A DNA stretch of 30,714 bases from the NCBI GenBank assembly GCA_001247695.2, contig LGRX02012907.1:1-30714 (forward strand). The letters run 5' to 3'. The position numbers and the translations under genes are program-made. Shown here in pieces: positions 9,701-17,200 of this stretch (its first letter is position 1; the number at the start of each line of letters is the position of its first letter). The notes under the pieces were generated by a model. It worked only from the letters and a program-made list of their open reading frames with translations, had not been told where the DNA came from and made no database searches. Source of the DNA: Cymbomonas tetramitiformis. Taxonomy: Eukaryota; Chlorophyta; Pyramimonadophyceae; Pyramimonadales; Pyramimonadaceae.

Positions 9701-11411
9701 AAACAAACTGTAACTAAAGTTCTTTTAATAGAAACTCTTTCGTTTTGAAACTAACGATATAAAAATATGTGCAACACGTACTCGAAATAACCTGATACGA
9801 CCGTTATATGTTTTCGGCTCGCGGGTGACCACCAGCAGATCAGATACAAGGATTTGATTTTTGGTTTTTCTTATACAGTGTATAACAATAATGATACCGG
9901 AGTTCTGGAAATACTGCTTGCGATGTCCTATAAGCTTTTCGGGCTGCGCCGCCAGCCTTCGTCAGTAGGTTTGCAGTAGAACTAAATTATTCTTCCTGTG
10001 CTCGGTACTTAGTTGCAGGAGCAATGTGTCACGACTCTGCTATGTCACTGTCAGCTCATACCCTCTTGTTGTCTCACGTAATAATCTGTCTAAAAATGCC
10101 ACGCTTTCGTAATACAGCTACAAAATATGTCTCACGTAAAAGTGTCTGAAAAACTGCCACGCTTTCGTAATAAACAGGAACCTGTCTCACGTAAAAATGT
10201 CTCAAAAAAGCTGACGCTTTCGTAATACAGGCTCAGAATTTTCCCCCCCCAACTTTGGTCACTTCTCAACATTCGGAATATATGTCCGCACAGATCCATC
10301 CTGCATATGTCTGTCACAATATGGCCCCCCGCTCAAAGCACTGGAGACCGCCTATGTCCACAGTTCAACTAGTTTCCTTTGCACCTGCCGTGCCTGCTGT
10401 GGTCCCACCATTACCTCAGTGCATGTAAATGATGCTTGCTGGTCAAAATGTGGCGCCTCACACACACACTAACCCATTGTCCCACCACTGTGCCACCCAC
10501 CGGCCGGCCCACATTCATAATGTGGGCCGGCTTGCTGTGCGCCTCCCTCACACGCATTTTTTTTAAATTTTGATGTGCTTGGTTGTTGCAGCCCCTTGGG
10601 CAAACCACGGGTGTTGGATACAACTTTCGAAGTCCAACAACGATTTTGTACCTATCTCGCCTCCCACATTCAAGGTACATTCTTGCGGTGTTATTTTTTT
10701 ACCCTGACATGTATCGCCTGGGTCTAAGTACCCTCGCTGTTTGGCATGTAAATGCGTTTTATGTGTTTACGTCTAGGTACACTCCAAAAATCATTGGAGA
10801 AGGAGGGGACTCAAACTCTCGAGCTTTCGAATTGCTCTCCTGCGATGTGGTGGGGTTTGCTCGATCGACTTGGGAAGAGAGTTGGTGAGTTTGTGCCGTA
10901 TAATGTTTTCAATGTTATGCTTCTTTGGCCTCTTGGTGAAGGGATATGCACTTGCTTCCCTGATTTACTTTGATTTGCTTCACAGAGTCTGGCTACACCT
11001 CAAAAATAGAAATTAAAGAACCGGTGAAGGGTTGGGCGGCCCACGAAGAAATGTGTGCGATAATGCATGCGGGTGGCTTCATAGGTACGCTATATTACCC
11101 GACCCGCCAATCCCCGTGATCCCTTTGTTTAGGCTAAGCATTTTATGGTTATGGTGCAGGATTCCCCTACATCATGCACAAGTTGCCCAATCCCCACCAC
11201 CCCAACGACGACAACGAAGAAAGAACGACAATCCAGGGGAGCATCACCTTCACCTTCCACGATGCTCAAGATTGTGGTATCATTATGGTGCGTCACGCAA
11301 CCTCACCCTCGCATTCTCCATGTGCATTGCCCAATGGCATTTGTCACCATAGCATGTTATCATATTATTCATTGCCTTCTATCCCAGTTGTTCGGGCAAT
11401 CCACACCGTAG
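732..11411 (+). CDS. Six-exon gene of unknown function, carrying a retroelement in intron 1
   Basis: Exons at 732-937, 10592-10674, 10777-10884, 10986-11084, 11160-11287 and 11388-11411 join in one continuous frame. They give 215 residues and a TAG stop. Every intron is GT-AG, and the phases agree at all five junctions (2,1,1,1,0). The small introns are 102, 101, 75 and 100 bases, and several acceptors have good pyrimidine tracts (for example before 11388). The ATG at 732 begins MKGVFVKVVEWDS; the frame is open further upstream, but only through the minisatellite. Exon 4 contains KGWAAHEEMCAIMHAGGF and exon 5 ends in FTFHDAQDCGIIM. I recognise no family and propose no function. Intron 1 is about 9.65 kb only because a Penelope-like element (942-10423) sits four bases after the donor; without it the intron would be about 170 bases. 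Weakest points: the start codon and the eight-codon last exon. Confidence 0.7.
1136..1200 (-). ncRNA. Hammerhead ribozyme, type I with minimal helix III
   Basis: On the minus strand, in order: ACTGC (1200-1196), AAA, CCTA (1192-1189), the core box CTGACGA (1188-1182), A, GGCTG, loop GCGGCG, CAGCC, C, the core box GAAA (1163-1160), AGCTTA, TAGG (1153-1150), an internal loop, and GCAGT (1140-1136). Helix I is CCTA/TAGG plus ACTGC/GCAGT around an internal loop. Helix II is GGCTG/CAGCC. Helix III is only two A-U pairs around GC, in a palindromic AAGCTT, the short form known from newt-type and Penelope hammerheads that often act as dimers. Predicted cleavage is after the A of TTA, between 1154 and 1153. 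One flaw: the 10.1/11.1 position is A.C rather than a G-C pair. Confidence 0.78.
1293..1454 (-). repeat. Threefold internal repeat of about 55 bases in the terminal repeat
   Basis: Three degenerate tandem copies, each beginning TGTCTCACGTAA on the + strand and ending near CGCTTTCGTAATA. The same triplet lies at about 10070-10231 in the other terminal repeat. Its role is unknown; subrepeats in such positions can hold promoter or packaging signals, but nothing here shows that. Confidence 0.85.
1742..2781 (-). CDS. ORF2, C-terminal half: reverse transcriptase palm (broken gene)
   Basis: This is the 3' part of the Penelope-like ORF2, severed from the 5' part by the DNA element at 2782-5297. Read from 2781 it carries motif A as AGFDVKEMYVRL (catalytic Asp), motif B as CGIGIGGGASPGLAQ, and motif C as IRLMDDCTIVV with the Asp pair. 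The x-M-D-D form is less common than YVDD or FVDD but keeps both acidic residues. It ends about 100 bases before the terminal repeat. Open frame continues to 2896, but those extra 5' codons belong to the inserted element. In the undisturbed protein motif A would lie near residue 1007 and motif C near 1138-1140 of about 1309. The catalytic residues are intact, so the insertion is the only disabling lesion I see. Confidence 0.85.
2772..2781. repeat. Target-site duplication, left copy
   Basis: CAAAGTACCC here is repeated exactly at 5298-5307 on the other side of the inserted element. The flanking bases differ (G before this copy, C before the right copy), so the duplication is 10 bases long. Confidence 0.88.
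3793..3837. repeat. Perfect 20-base-pair hairpin
   Basis: CTGTCCCATTTTACACCTGT is followed by the five-base loop CGAGA and then its exact reverse complement. There are no mismatches in the 20-pair stem and pairing stops at both ends. It lies inside the Mutator-like element. It could be a stem-loop in an RNA, a recombination product or the end of a smaller nested element. Confidence 0.97.
5143..5222. repeat. Subterminal repeats of the Mutator-like element
   Basis: Two copies of a roughly 39-base unit containing GCGACAATAATNAGNCCCG and flanked by TGTCGC/GCGACA palindromic motifs. The same TGTCGC/GCGACA words mark both ends of the element (2798-2830, 5250-5284) and sites near 3600-3720. Clusters of short subterminal motifs are typical transposase-binding regions of DNA elements; that role here is inference. 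Confidence 0.7.
5298..5307. repeat. Target-site duplication, right copy
   Basis: CAAAGTACCC, identical to 2772-2781. It lies in the ORF2 coding sequence, read on the minus strand as GGGTACTTTG. Confidence 0.88.
5298..8194 (-). CDS. ORF2, N-terminal part: GIY-YIG endonuclease to reverse transcriptase fingers (broken gene)
   Basis: From the ATG at 8194 (a GTG precedes it) the protein reaches a GIY-YIG nuclease near residues 68-150. It shows KYGTYVLAS (GIY strand), TYVGKF (YIG strand), VDRMKKHV (conserved Arg and His), a LYGGLRTRG turn and NADEKVIIK with the metal-binding Glu. About 700 residues of basic, poorly conserved linker follow, with scattered cysteines. Near residue 931 comes the reverse-transcriptase finger motif YVLPKHKD, then RRPVVPGF. 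The frame then hits a stop created by the DNA element, which adds a spurious Trp-stop (TGGTAG). The endonuclease is expected to nick target DNA and prime reverse transcription. ORF2 starts about 58 bases after ORF1 stops. All visible GIY-YIG catalytic positions are retained. Confidence 0.86.
8252..9607 (-). CDS. ORF1 of the Penelope-like element (Gag-like, 451 aa)
   Basis: I use the ATG at 9607 (MAGQQTPIPQ); the frame is open to 9706, but only through non-ATG codons. The first ~150 residues are rich in Pro, Ala and Gln. A coiled-coil candidate follows (QVKMEGMAASIQGLQEQILS and onward), then a very basic Lys/Arg tract (KKGRKGKKEKKDKKRKRARK), a Ser/Glu/Asp/Arg stretch, a second short helix (LQSQLEEQQRLFEIQKQAFF), and a Gly/Pro/Gln linker to a compact C-terminus. 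No zinc knuckle or RRM is visible. A coiled coil with a basic tract suits a nucleic-acid-binding, self-associating particle protein, as in ORF1 of other non-LTR elements; this is inference from composition. It begins about 110 bases inside the upstream terminal repeat boundary. Confidence 0.72.
   Translation of the reverse strand: MAGQQTPIPQPATTAGVPASETMTPAGMAAGVAMGGQNPLLYQGFATHNLFSPQQQFNPSTPHTAQGSAVPAHAVGAYSPAPFSAYHPNAPSGGLQYTLPLQTPPAPPSQDGYRGPNINPATGKPYESRFKKDFEQAQVKMEGMAASIQGLQEQILSLNDQLRKSQAETAEAMRVVDYERRVAEAVKQATGDDTLTRMGGALAAAAAKPDKRAVHFVEDTGGQTSKKGRKGKKEKKDKKRKRARKGREQSESEETDDSSETSGDRDSRKERQRSRRRQGVELVEKMKGAASRSAGGTVGTERGGLGSSGTSPLPKTQARNLQSQLEEQQRLFEIQKQAFFQQAAQTGSGFGNPAGPTGPQPQSTAPPGGGRGTQTQPPVPPAGPEMAKVKKVAAPEMSKIFKTKKTTDKLRMVLVQFQCVDPEAAIQMTKVELLVAAAEAHNAGLLDVRCL
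9719..10423 (-). repeat. Upstream terminal repeat (pseudo-LTR) of the Penelope-like element
   Basis: This 705-base repeat is nearly identical to 942-1644 and lies upstream of ORF1 in element orientation, so it should hold the promoter. Its outer end (10423) joins the host gene intron, whose sequence resumes TGTAAATGATG. It carries the second hammerhead copy and the same threefold internal repeat. Confidence 0.95.
9913..9977 (-). ncRNA. Hammerhead ribozyme, second copy
   Basis: This copy has the same sequence and fold as 1136-1200, shifted by 8777 bases. Core boxes CTGACGA and GAAA, helix II GGCTG/CAGCC and the AAGCTT helix III are all unchanged. Predicted cleavage lies between 9931 and 9930. 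One ribozyme per terminal repeat could cut a tandem or full-length transcript into units. Confidence 0.77.
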
Positions 11412-11423
11412 GCGCAACTTCCA

Positions 11424-11894
11424 ATGCATAGCCGCGCAAGCAATTCATCCCAGCTGCGCAAGCGAACCATCTCAATAGCACAGGCATACCATCTTGGCGG
11501 CACGAATGGTCGTGGATACGCTTTAACACTGCGTGCATCATTATCACTGACATGTTGCATGCCCGTGTGTTCTTTTATCTTTCAGTATACTTTGTTGTGT
11601 CGCGTAATACATTGGCGTTGGGATGCGCGTTCAAGCATACACTGGAGGGTGCAAAGCCACACACCGTCTAGGCGGGGGTTTTCAGGCAAATGGTTCATGG
11701 TTGTTGCACAGGTCAAATATCACAAGCGCATATATCGACATTTAGCGCAAAGCAGGCCGATTTCACCTGCCGGGGAAGCAGAAGAACGTGGGGAAAGAAG
11801 CCGGGAAATGGAAGGAGCCAAACGGCGAGCAACTACAGAGTTAGCTGCGCTAAAAGCGAAAAGTAGGGAAGAGAAAGTTAGGCGATTTCTTTGA
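11424..11894 (+). other. Open stretch downstream of the six-exon gene; coding status doubtful
   Basis: A 156-codon frame with an ordinary first half and a very charged end (EAEERGERSREMEGAKRRA to KSREEKVRRFL). A strong acceptor (TTTTATCTTTCAG, ending near 11585) and another (GGTTGTTGCACAG, near 11712) lie inside it. The last ~60 codons might therefore be a real terminal exon while the rest is intronic or untranslated. I could not chain it in phase to the upstream gene, which already has a good stop at 11411. Confidence 0.25.
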
Positions 11895-11920
11895 TTGAAA
11901 ACAGATATATAGTTTGTAAA

Positions 11921-12240
11921 GTATGTAAATAGGTATTTATTTGTGAATTTCAATATGTGCTCCTCCCCTCGAGTCCAGTCAACTTGATCCTCCCTGTGGC
12001 ATACGTTTACATCGCATTGAAGACACATGTACCACGCACAGCGCTCCAGGGCTCCCGGCGAGGGAGGCGCTTTATAAGTATCCCGACGCGCCGGCCGGTT
12101 ACCACCCTGCATGCCAGGCTCTGGTGGTGTGGAAACACCGGCATAGGTGAGTGCCCCCCTTCCCTATCCATCGGCTGCAGCAAAGCATATACACACTGAA
12201 GACACGTGTATGTAAATAGGTATTTATTTATTAATTTCAT
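11921..12240. repeat. Direct repeats flanking a dispersed-repeat copy
   Basis: GTATGTAAATAGGTATTTAT at 11921 recurs at 12208, and the match extends for about 32 bases with two or three differences. GAAGACAC(A/G)TGTA also occurs before and after the enclosed copy of repeat family 2. The pattern suggests a tandem duplication of about 287 bases, or a repeat carried within one. Confidence 0.7.
12013..12188 (+). repeat. Dispersed repeat family 2, copy 1
   Basis: About 175 bases starting CGCATTGAAGACACATGTAC, found also at 15882-16043 and 17782-17956. Shared landmarks are GGCTCCCGGCGAGGGAGGCG, a TATA-like TTTATAAGTATCCCGACGC, TGGTGTGGAAACACCGG, and a donor-like ATAGGTGAGTGCCCC. I find no inverted ends, poly-A or polymerase III boxes, so its class is unknown. 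Confidence 0.85.
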
Positions 12241-12262
12241 TTCTATTGGAGCCAGTCCGGTT

Positions 12263-12439
12263 TCATCTTCCTCTCCCTCTGCCTCTCCCTACAGCTTTGC
12301 CTCTGCCTCTAGGTGCCTGGGTGCCGCTTCCTGCACTACGGCCTCTACCTCCAGGTGCTTGGGCACCCTTCCCTGCAGGTTTGCCTCTGCCTCGAGATGC
12401 TTCTGCGGTATTTGACCTTGCGCACTTTCCGTCGACCGG
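12263..12439 (-). other. Gly-Arg-rich frame, possible terminal exon
   Basis: On the minus strand a 58-codon frame reads SRGRGKPAGKGAQAPGGRGR and ends KAVGRGRGRGR followed by TGA. This looks like the C-terminal GRG/RGG tail of an RNA-binding protein. The frame opens right after a stop and I could not find an upstream exon, so it may instead be low-complexity sequence. Confidence 0.3.
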
Positions 12440-12603
12440 TCAACGCACGCACCTCTCTGAAAAAATGCCAGCCGCCTTATGATTTTATTATCGCGATAAT
12501 TTTTATGATAATGAGTGGCAATTTTTTCTTTTGTATGGTATTATTACTGTATTTCTGAGGAGTATTTTGACACGCGTTTCGAGACGAGTAGAGGCTCATC
12601 AGT

Positions 12604-13383
12604 ATGGCAAAATCCGGTCGCAAAAAACAGCCGTCTGATCCGCTTCTTGTGAGCGTGGAAATCCACCTACGACAAGTTGTGAGCTGTGCCACAGCAGCAC
12701 TACGCACGTTGAGTTTGGCGAAAGGGAATTTTACCGCGCTCTCGCAGGGGGCAGCTGGTTCGCAATCCCTCTCTCAGCTTTCCGACTCACAGGTTGTCAC
12801 AAGAAATCTACTCGAAGCTGTACAGCTGCTGGATACGAAGGCGCGCGCCACAGTAACCACAGCAAGGCGCGCTTTAATCTCGAACAAGGAAAGTCATGAA
12901 TCTGAGTGCGCAGCGCATCTGGGAACCAAGGATACTAGAAAGGGCCCTAGTGCGAGAACGCTGAGGCGCAAAAATCTTCGGGAATCACGCAGAGTCACAC
13001 AGTCTGATAAAAGAGACACTGAGCCAACAGACGTTCCAACATCTCGCGTGACGAAACCCTCGAAAAAACAGAGCTCAGATATTTTGGTAGAGGCTTGCGC
13101 ATCTCCAACAGACACAGGAGAACCAGTGACACCAGCCGCCACTTCATCCTTTGTGGCCTTAGGACCTTTGTCCACAGGAAGGAAAAGAGCGAAGGGCAGC
13201 ACTGGTGACAAAGGGGAACGCAAGAATCCCAAGGCAAGAAAATCGCTTACATGGAGAAAAGAGACACACAGTAAACGCTCAGAGTCAGTGCCTGCTATGG
13301 AGAAGCAGGCGTCGGGATCCCTGCAGCGTTCGACGTCACTTAGCCCTGAGGGGCGATCCATGTTCTCAGTCTACGACCGATAA
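12604..13383 (+). CDS. Lys/Ser/Thr-rich protein of unknown function (259 aa)
   Basis: The ATG at 12604 opens MAKSGRKKQPSD, and the frame runs uninterrupted to TAA at 13383. The first ~100 residues look helical (VSVEIHLRQVVSCATAALRT; NLLEAVQLLDTKARATVTTA). The remainder is basic and Ser/Thr-rich with Lys/Arg clusters (GRKRAKGSTGDKGERKNPKA), as in nuclear or nucleic-acid-binding proteins. I recognise no domain. A retroelement Gag-like protein is possible, but no reverse transcriptase or integrase follows. The antisense frame at 12894-13361 is a shadow. The length without stops and biased composition favour coding, though introns cannot be excluded. Confidence 0.45.
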   Translation: MAKSGRKKQPSDPLLVSVEIHLRQVVSCATAALRTLSLAKGNFTALSQGAAGSQSLSQLSDSQVVTRNLLEAVQLLDTKARATVTTARRALISNKESHESECAAHLGTKDTRKGPSARTLRRKNLRESRRVTQSDKRDTEPTDVPTSRVTKPSKKQSSDILVEACASPTDTGEPVTPAATSSFVALGPLSTGRKRAKGSTGDKGERKNPKARKSLTWRKETHSKRSESVPAMEKQASGSLQRSTSLSPEGRSMFSVYDR

Positions 13384-14225
13384 TTTTGCCACAGTAGAGA
13401 TACTTAAATCAGACACCTTACTTGCTGTGGAAAGGGCATCGTGGCGAGTCCACTTAACTCGATCCACTGATCAGGCGACTGCTTAACTGGGTGGGGCAAC
13501 TCCCTCCTGTAACTGAAGTCAGAGACAGTATGTCGTTTGCGAGACTTCAAGCTTTGCTAATCCTAGGACAATATGGTGCCAAGCAGTGGAGACACTATAA
13601 TCAGCCACAATGTTTACTGTAGACAGAGCATCGCGACAAGCTCACTTCGGAACTCACGCCTTGCCAATCTCAGAACAATATTGTGCCAGCATCTCGATCG
13701 CGCCGCTTTTCCCACGAAGGTTTTTCCAGCGGCTGTATTGTGCTGTATTTGCGGTGAGAGGATCCAGAGGACCCGTGGGACCGCGGGGGACGGCTTACCC
13801 ATAATCCTAAGAACCCGATCAGTCGAGGACTGCTTAGGATCCCACATAGCCTAGCCACCACTTGCAAGCCTATTCCTCAAGTGTAGTGCTGACTAAAGCC
13901 CCTGTCTGTTTAAAGTTCCTGCACCGCATTAGAACAATAACCCTGTGCCACTGCGGAGCGGGTAACTGTTTAGCTCTGCCGTCAGCTTCAGGGTTTGGGG
14001 CCTCAACACATCTATTCAGACCGAGTTCCTCGCTTTGCAAAAGTGTGCAGCTTGAATAGGAGATAACTTAATAGTGGTAATAGGCTAAAAGGGACGGCGC
14101 CCTATAAAAGCCCACTCAACGTTATAATTGAGTCATTTTTCTTTTTTCTTTCTTTATTTGACCTTGCGACCTTGTTTGACTGCGATGTAGATTTTGGTTG
14201 TGCTCGTTTGCGGATTACTCCTTTT
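13384..14225. other. Intergenic stretch with a diverged internal duplication
   Basis: No gene supported. Two segments resemble each other: 13423-13460 (CTGTGGAAAGGGCATCGTGG...) and 13613-13650 (CTGTAGACAGAGCATCGCGA...). ACAATATGGTGCCA (13570) likewise resembles ACAATATTGTGCCA (13675), suggesting an old ~190-base duplication. The right end, up to 14225, is the 3' flank of the minus-strand gene. Confidence 0.5.
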
Positions 14226-17200
14226 CTAGTCACTTCCAGATGCTCCGGTATCACTGATTGAGCTTCCTGAGGAAGTAATTTTCTTTTCCCGGTTCTTAGA
14301 GCTGCCCGCTTTGTTTTCGACACATCTGAATCTGGGTACCGCCGCGTCTTCATCCATTTGCGAATTTGATGTGCAGTCAAGCTCAACAGGTCGGCCGCTA
14401 GTACTTGCAATTCCAGGTCAATGGGAGTGTATGTAGTGTAACGTACCCGCCCTCCTTTTGTGTCTTATGCCGCAATCCTTGTTGTTCAAACTCGAGCAGC
14501 AAGCACATCTTGGAGGGGATTTTGGGATCTTTCCTATCGTTGCAAAAGGTGAAGCCATCCTCAAGACCCTTCTTAACAAAGTTTTGCAACCAATCTGGAG
14601 CAGATGGATTCGTCAGAAGCGACTCAGGATTCACTGATTGTAATGTGTATGCAGTATCTCGCACACGAAATGCCTCTGGACACTCTGGATGTTCCAGCTC
14701 GTCCAACTGGATATTTTGATTCAGCATCATTTGCTCTAACTCCGCTTTGTCTGTGACAACATCCCCAGGCCACAGATTATCGCCTTGGCGTTCTTTCGGT
14801 TGTTCCCACTTTCCACCGCCTTGTGATGTGTTCATCTCGTTGAATATACGTCCCATCCGTTCCATTTGCTCACCCTGCGTGACGCGCCAGCAAACTTGTT
14901 ATTCCATGCAGATGCTTCGTAGCCAAATGCACTTGCACATTCTACTGGTACTCCCTGGGAGGACACAAGTAAAGTTTTTGTGACATTAGCTCAATTTTAG
15001 AGCGCCGAAACAACGTTTCGGAGATCTGAGTGCAAGCATGAAATGTCACCTATTGGTGAGTATGCCCCGCTACGAACGACCTGTTGCATAATCTCGTTTG
15101 GCTTTGCCATGCTCACTCCCCCTATGGCCCGTTTCGCATGAGCAAATGAATGGAGCAGTCAGCATGGCACGGGGGGGGCTGCGAACTCGCAAGGCACCGA
15201 AGCACTGCATACGCATAGCACCGCATCAGCGAATCAGAGGAATGCATTCCATCCCCAATCGGGGTTGGAGCCTATCATTGCAGGTGAGCCAATTCAAATG
15301 TTTTCCTGGTGAGTGCGGCGTACCGTGGCATCCTTGGGCGTGAATTCCCGAACCATAGGATCATCTTCAAGTGTACCGTTAAAGTGGCCATCTTCCCAAT
15401 ATTGGGGCAAAAGGTCAGTTGAAAGGAAATCGAGTGTATATCCAAGCATTGAGATGTATAATGTTTGATCTCGCTGCAGCCATGCTCTGTCAATAGCAAT
15501 CGAGACATCGGTTGCATATCTGGCACACAAAATCCGTTCCTCTGGTGTCAGCTCAGACCGTTGCATCAATTTATTCTTCTCTCGGAATCCTGCCCAAATT
15601 TTGGTGGTCCAGGTCTTTGCGTCACCATCGAGTTGCAGAATTTCCAGTAAGTCTTCATGATGCGTCAAGACTTTGAGCATCTGATCGTAGTCCCACCGGC
15701 ATACCAGCTTCTTGTAACTGCGACCTATCTCAACATTTCCTTCCCCATCGAATAAGTATTATGCTCATTCTATACGTACACTTTTCTCAAGCTACAAATT
15801 ATTTTTCAAGCATCACGGTGCAATATGAGCCACGCTGCTCAGGGAGCAAGCTCCGGGGCGCGCTGCATTGCACTCAACATGCATGTACCACGCACAGCGC
15901 CCTAGGGCTCCCGGCGAGGGAGGCGCTTTATAAGTATCCCGACGCACTGGCCCGGTTACCACCCTGCAAGGCAGGCTCTGGTGGTGTGGAAACACCGGGA
16001 CAGGTGAGTACCCCCTGCCTATACATCGGAGGCAGCAAAGTCACTTGTCTCTCTCAAGCACTGGTGAAGAGTATTCAGTGCCTGCCATAGACTCGAACGA
16101 AGCATTTACACATTACTACCCAGTGCTATCGTTGGCGGGTCACCTATTGCTGGCCGGGTCACCTATTGCTGGCCGGGTCGCCTATTGCTGGCGGGTCACC
16201 CAGCGCTGGCCGGGTCACCTAGCGGTTTGCATTTGTGCAGTGAGTAGGCGCTCGTTGCTCGGGGAGCGAGCCCATGTGCATCGCAACCTTGTGAACTACA
16301 GTTGCCCTTCATACCCAAAGGAGCTTGTGGCCATACCCAGTGCATGCTTCGGACGGGAGCGGCCACGATCAGTGCAGATAAAATGCCTCTGGGCCTCTCT
16401 CTCGCCCATTTACATGCGTGAGCCCGGTCCTCGTTCTGGTCTAGATTCGTCGGGACCGTCGTACGACCATCTAATTGGCTCTGGCGTGTGAATGTGTTGC
16501 AAGCATGAGCACAAATGCACTGCATCACACCTGCAGCTTTTTCTTTGGTTGTGTCTTTGTCATGCTCTGTAAGCTTTATTTCGAGGTCCTCAAAGAACTC
16601 AAGGAAGCGCTTCACTTTTGTACTCCTGTGTATGATATCAAATGTGAACCATCTTCAACATTTAAAGAGGACAACACAAATTGAAGTATTATATGTACTC
16701 AAGGATTGCGTAAGGATATCACGGAGGGGGGATTCACCCTTTGCTTGCCAGATCCTCATCCACAGCCCTTTGATAGGCTTTTTTTATAAACTTCTTGACG
16801 ATGCACTTTGGTTCATGCAGGATGCAGATGACCATAAGGGCCACACCACCAGGAGACATCTTCTGAGGGTACATGCTATCCCTTCCAAATATCTTGTTGC
16901 GAGGCACCAAGAGTCAGAGTGCGTGGAGGAGGATTCTCTCCGTTGCGGAGTTCCGGTGATGTCCACGTCTGAGGCAATTCTTGCAATGGTTTATCCACAG
17001 GGTGTGATTCAAGGTCATTCAGTGCCTGCTCATTATGCCCCACAAATTCACCCACCTGATATGAAAATGTGATTGTTTACACGATGCTTTGCAAGCATCC
17101 ATCACATAATAGTTTTAATTGCGCGAGGCACATGCTAATTCGAGAGTGAAGCAATGAGGAAAGCAAGCGCATGTGCCATATTCCATGTGCAGGTAACAAA

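Larger units (their letters stand above)
942..10423 (-). mobile_element. Penelope-like retroelement with N-terminal GIY-YIG endonuclease
   Basis: In element orientation (minus strand) the order is terminal repeat (9719-10423), ORF1 (8252-9607), ORF2 (8194 to 1742, split), terminal repeat (942-1644). Penelope identity rests on three independent signals: a GIY-YIG endonuclease in ORF2, a reverse transcriptase with an LPKHK/RRPV finger motif and a GG.ASP.LA motif B, and a hammerhead ribozyme in each terminal repeat. Integrase, retroviral-type protease, RNase H and a CCHC knuckle are not seen, so an LTR retrotransposon is unlikely. An N-terminal rather than C-terminal endonuclease is the arrangement described for Naiad/Chlamys-type elements of algae, protists and invertebrates. 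The two repeats differ at only a few positions, so insertion was recent. The left junction reads GGTGC and the right repeat ends GTGCA, so a short target duplication cannot be told from microhomology. Confidence 0.87.

Noticed and set aside
942..10423. Interpretation as a standard LTR retrotransposon because of the direct repeats
   Set aside because: No integrase, aspartic protease, RNase H or zinc knuckle; the enzyme set is GIY-YIG plus Penelope-type reverse transcriptase, and the repeats contain hammerheads and lack TG...CA ends.
14102..14410. Minus-strand frame with HQIRKWMKTRR, resembling a homeodomain recognition helix
   Set aside because: Splice phase at 14447/14397 requires a different frame, which is also open to a stop at 14226. 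The resemblance is too short.
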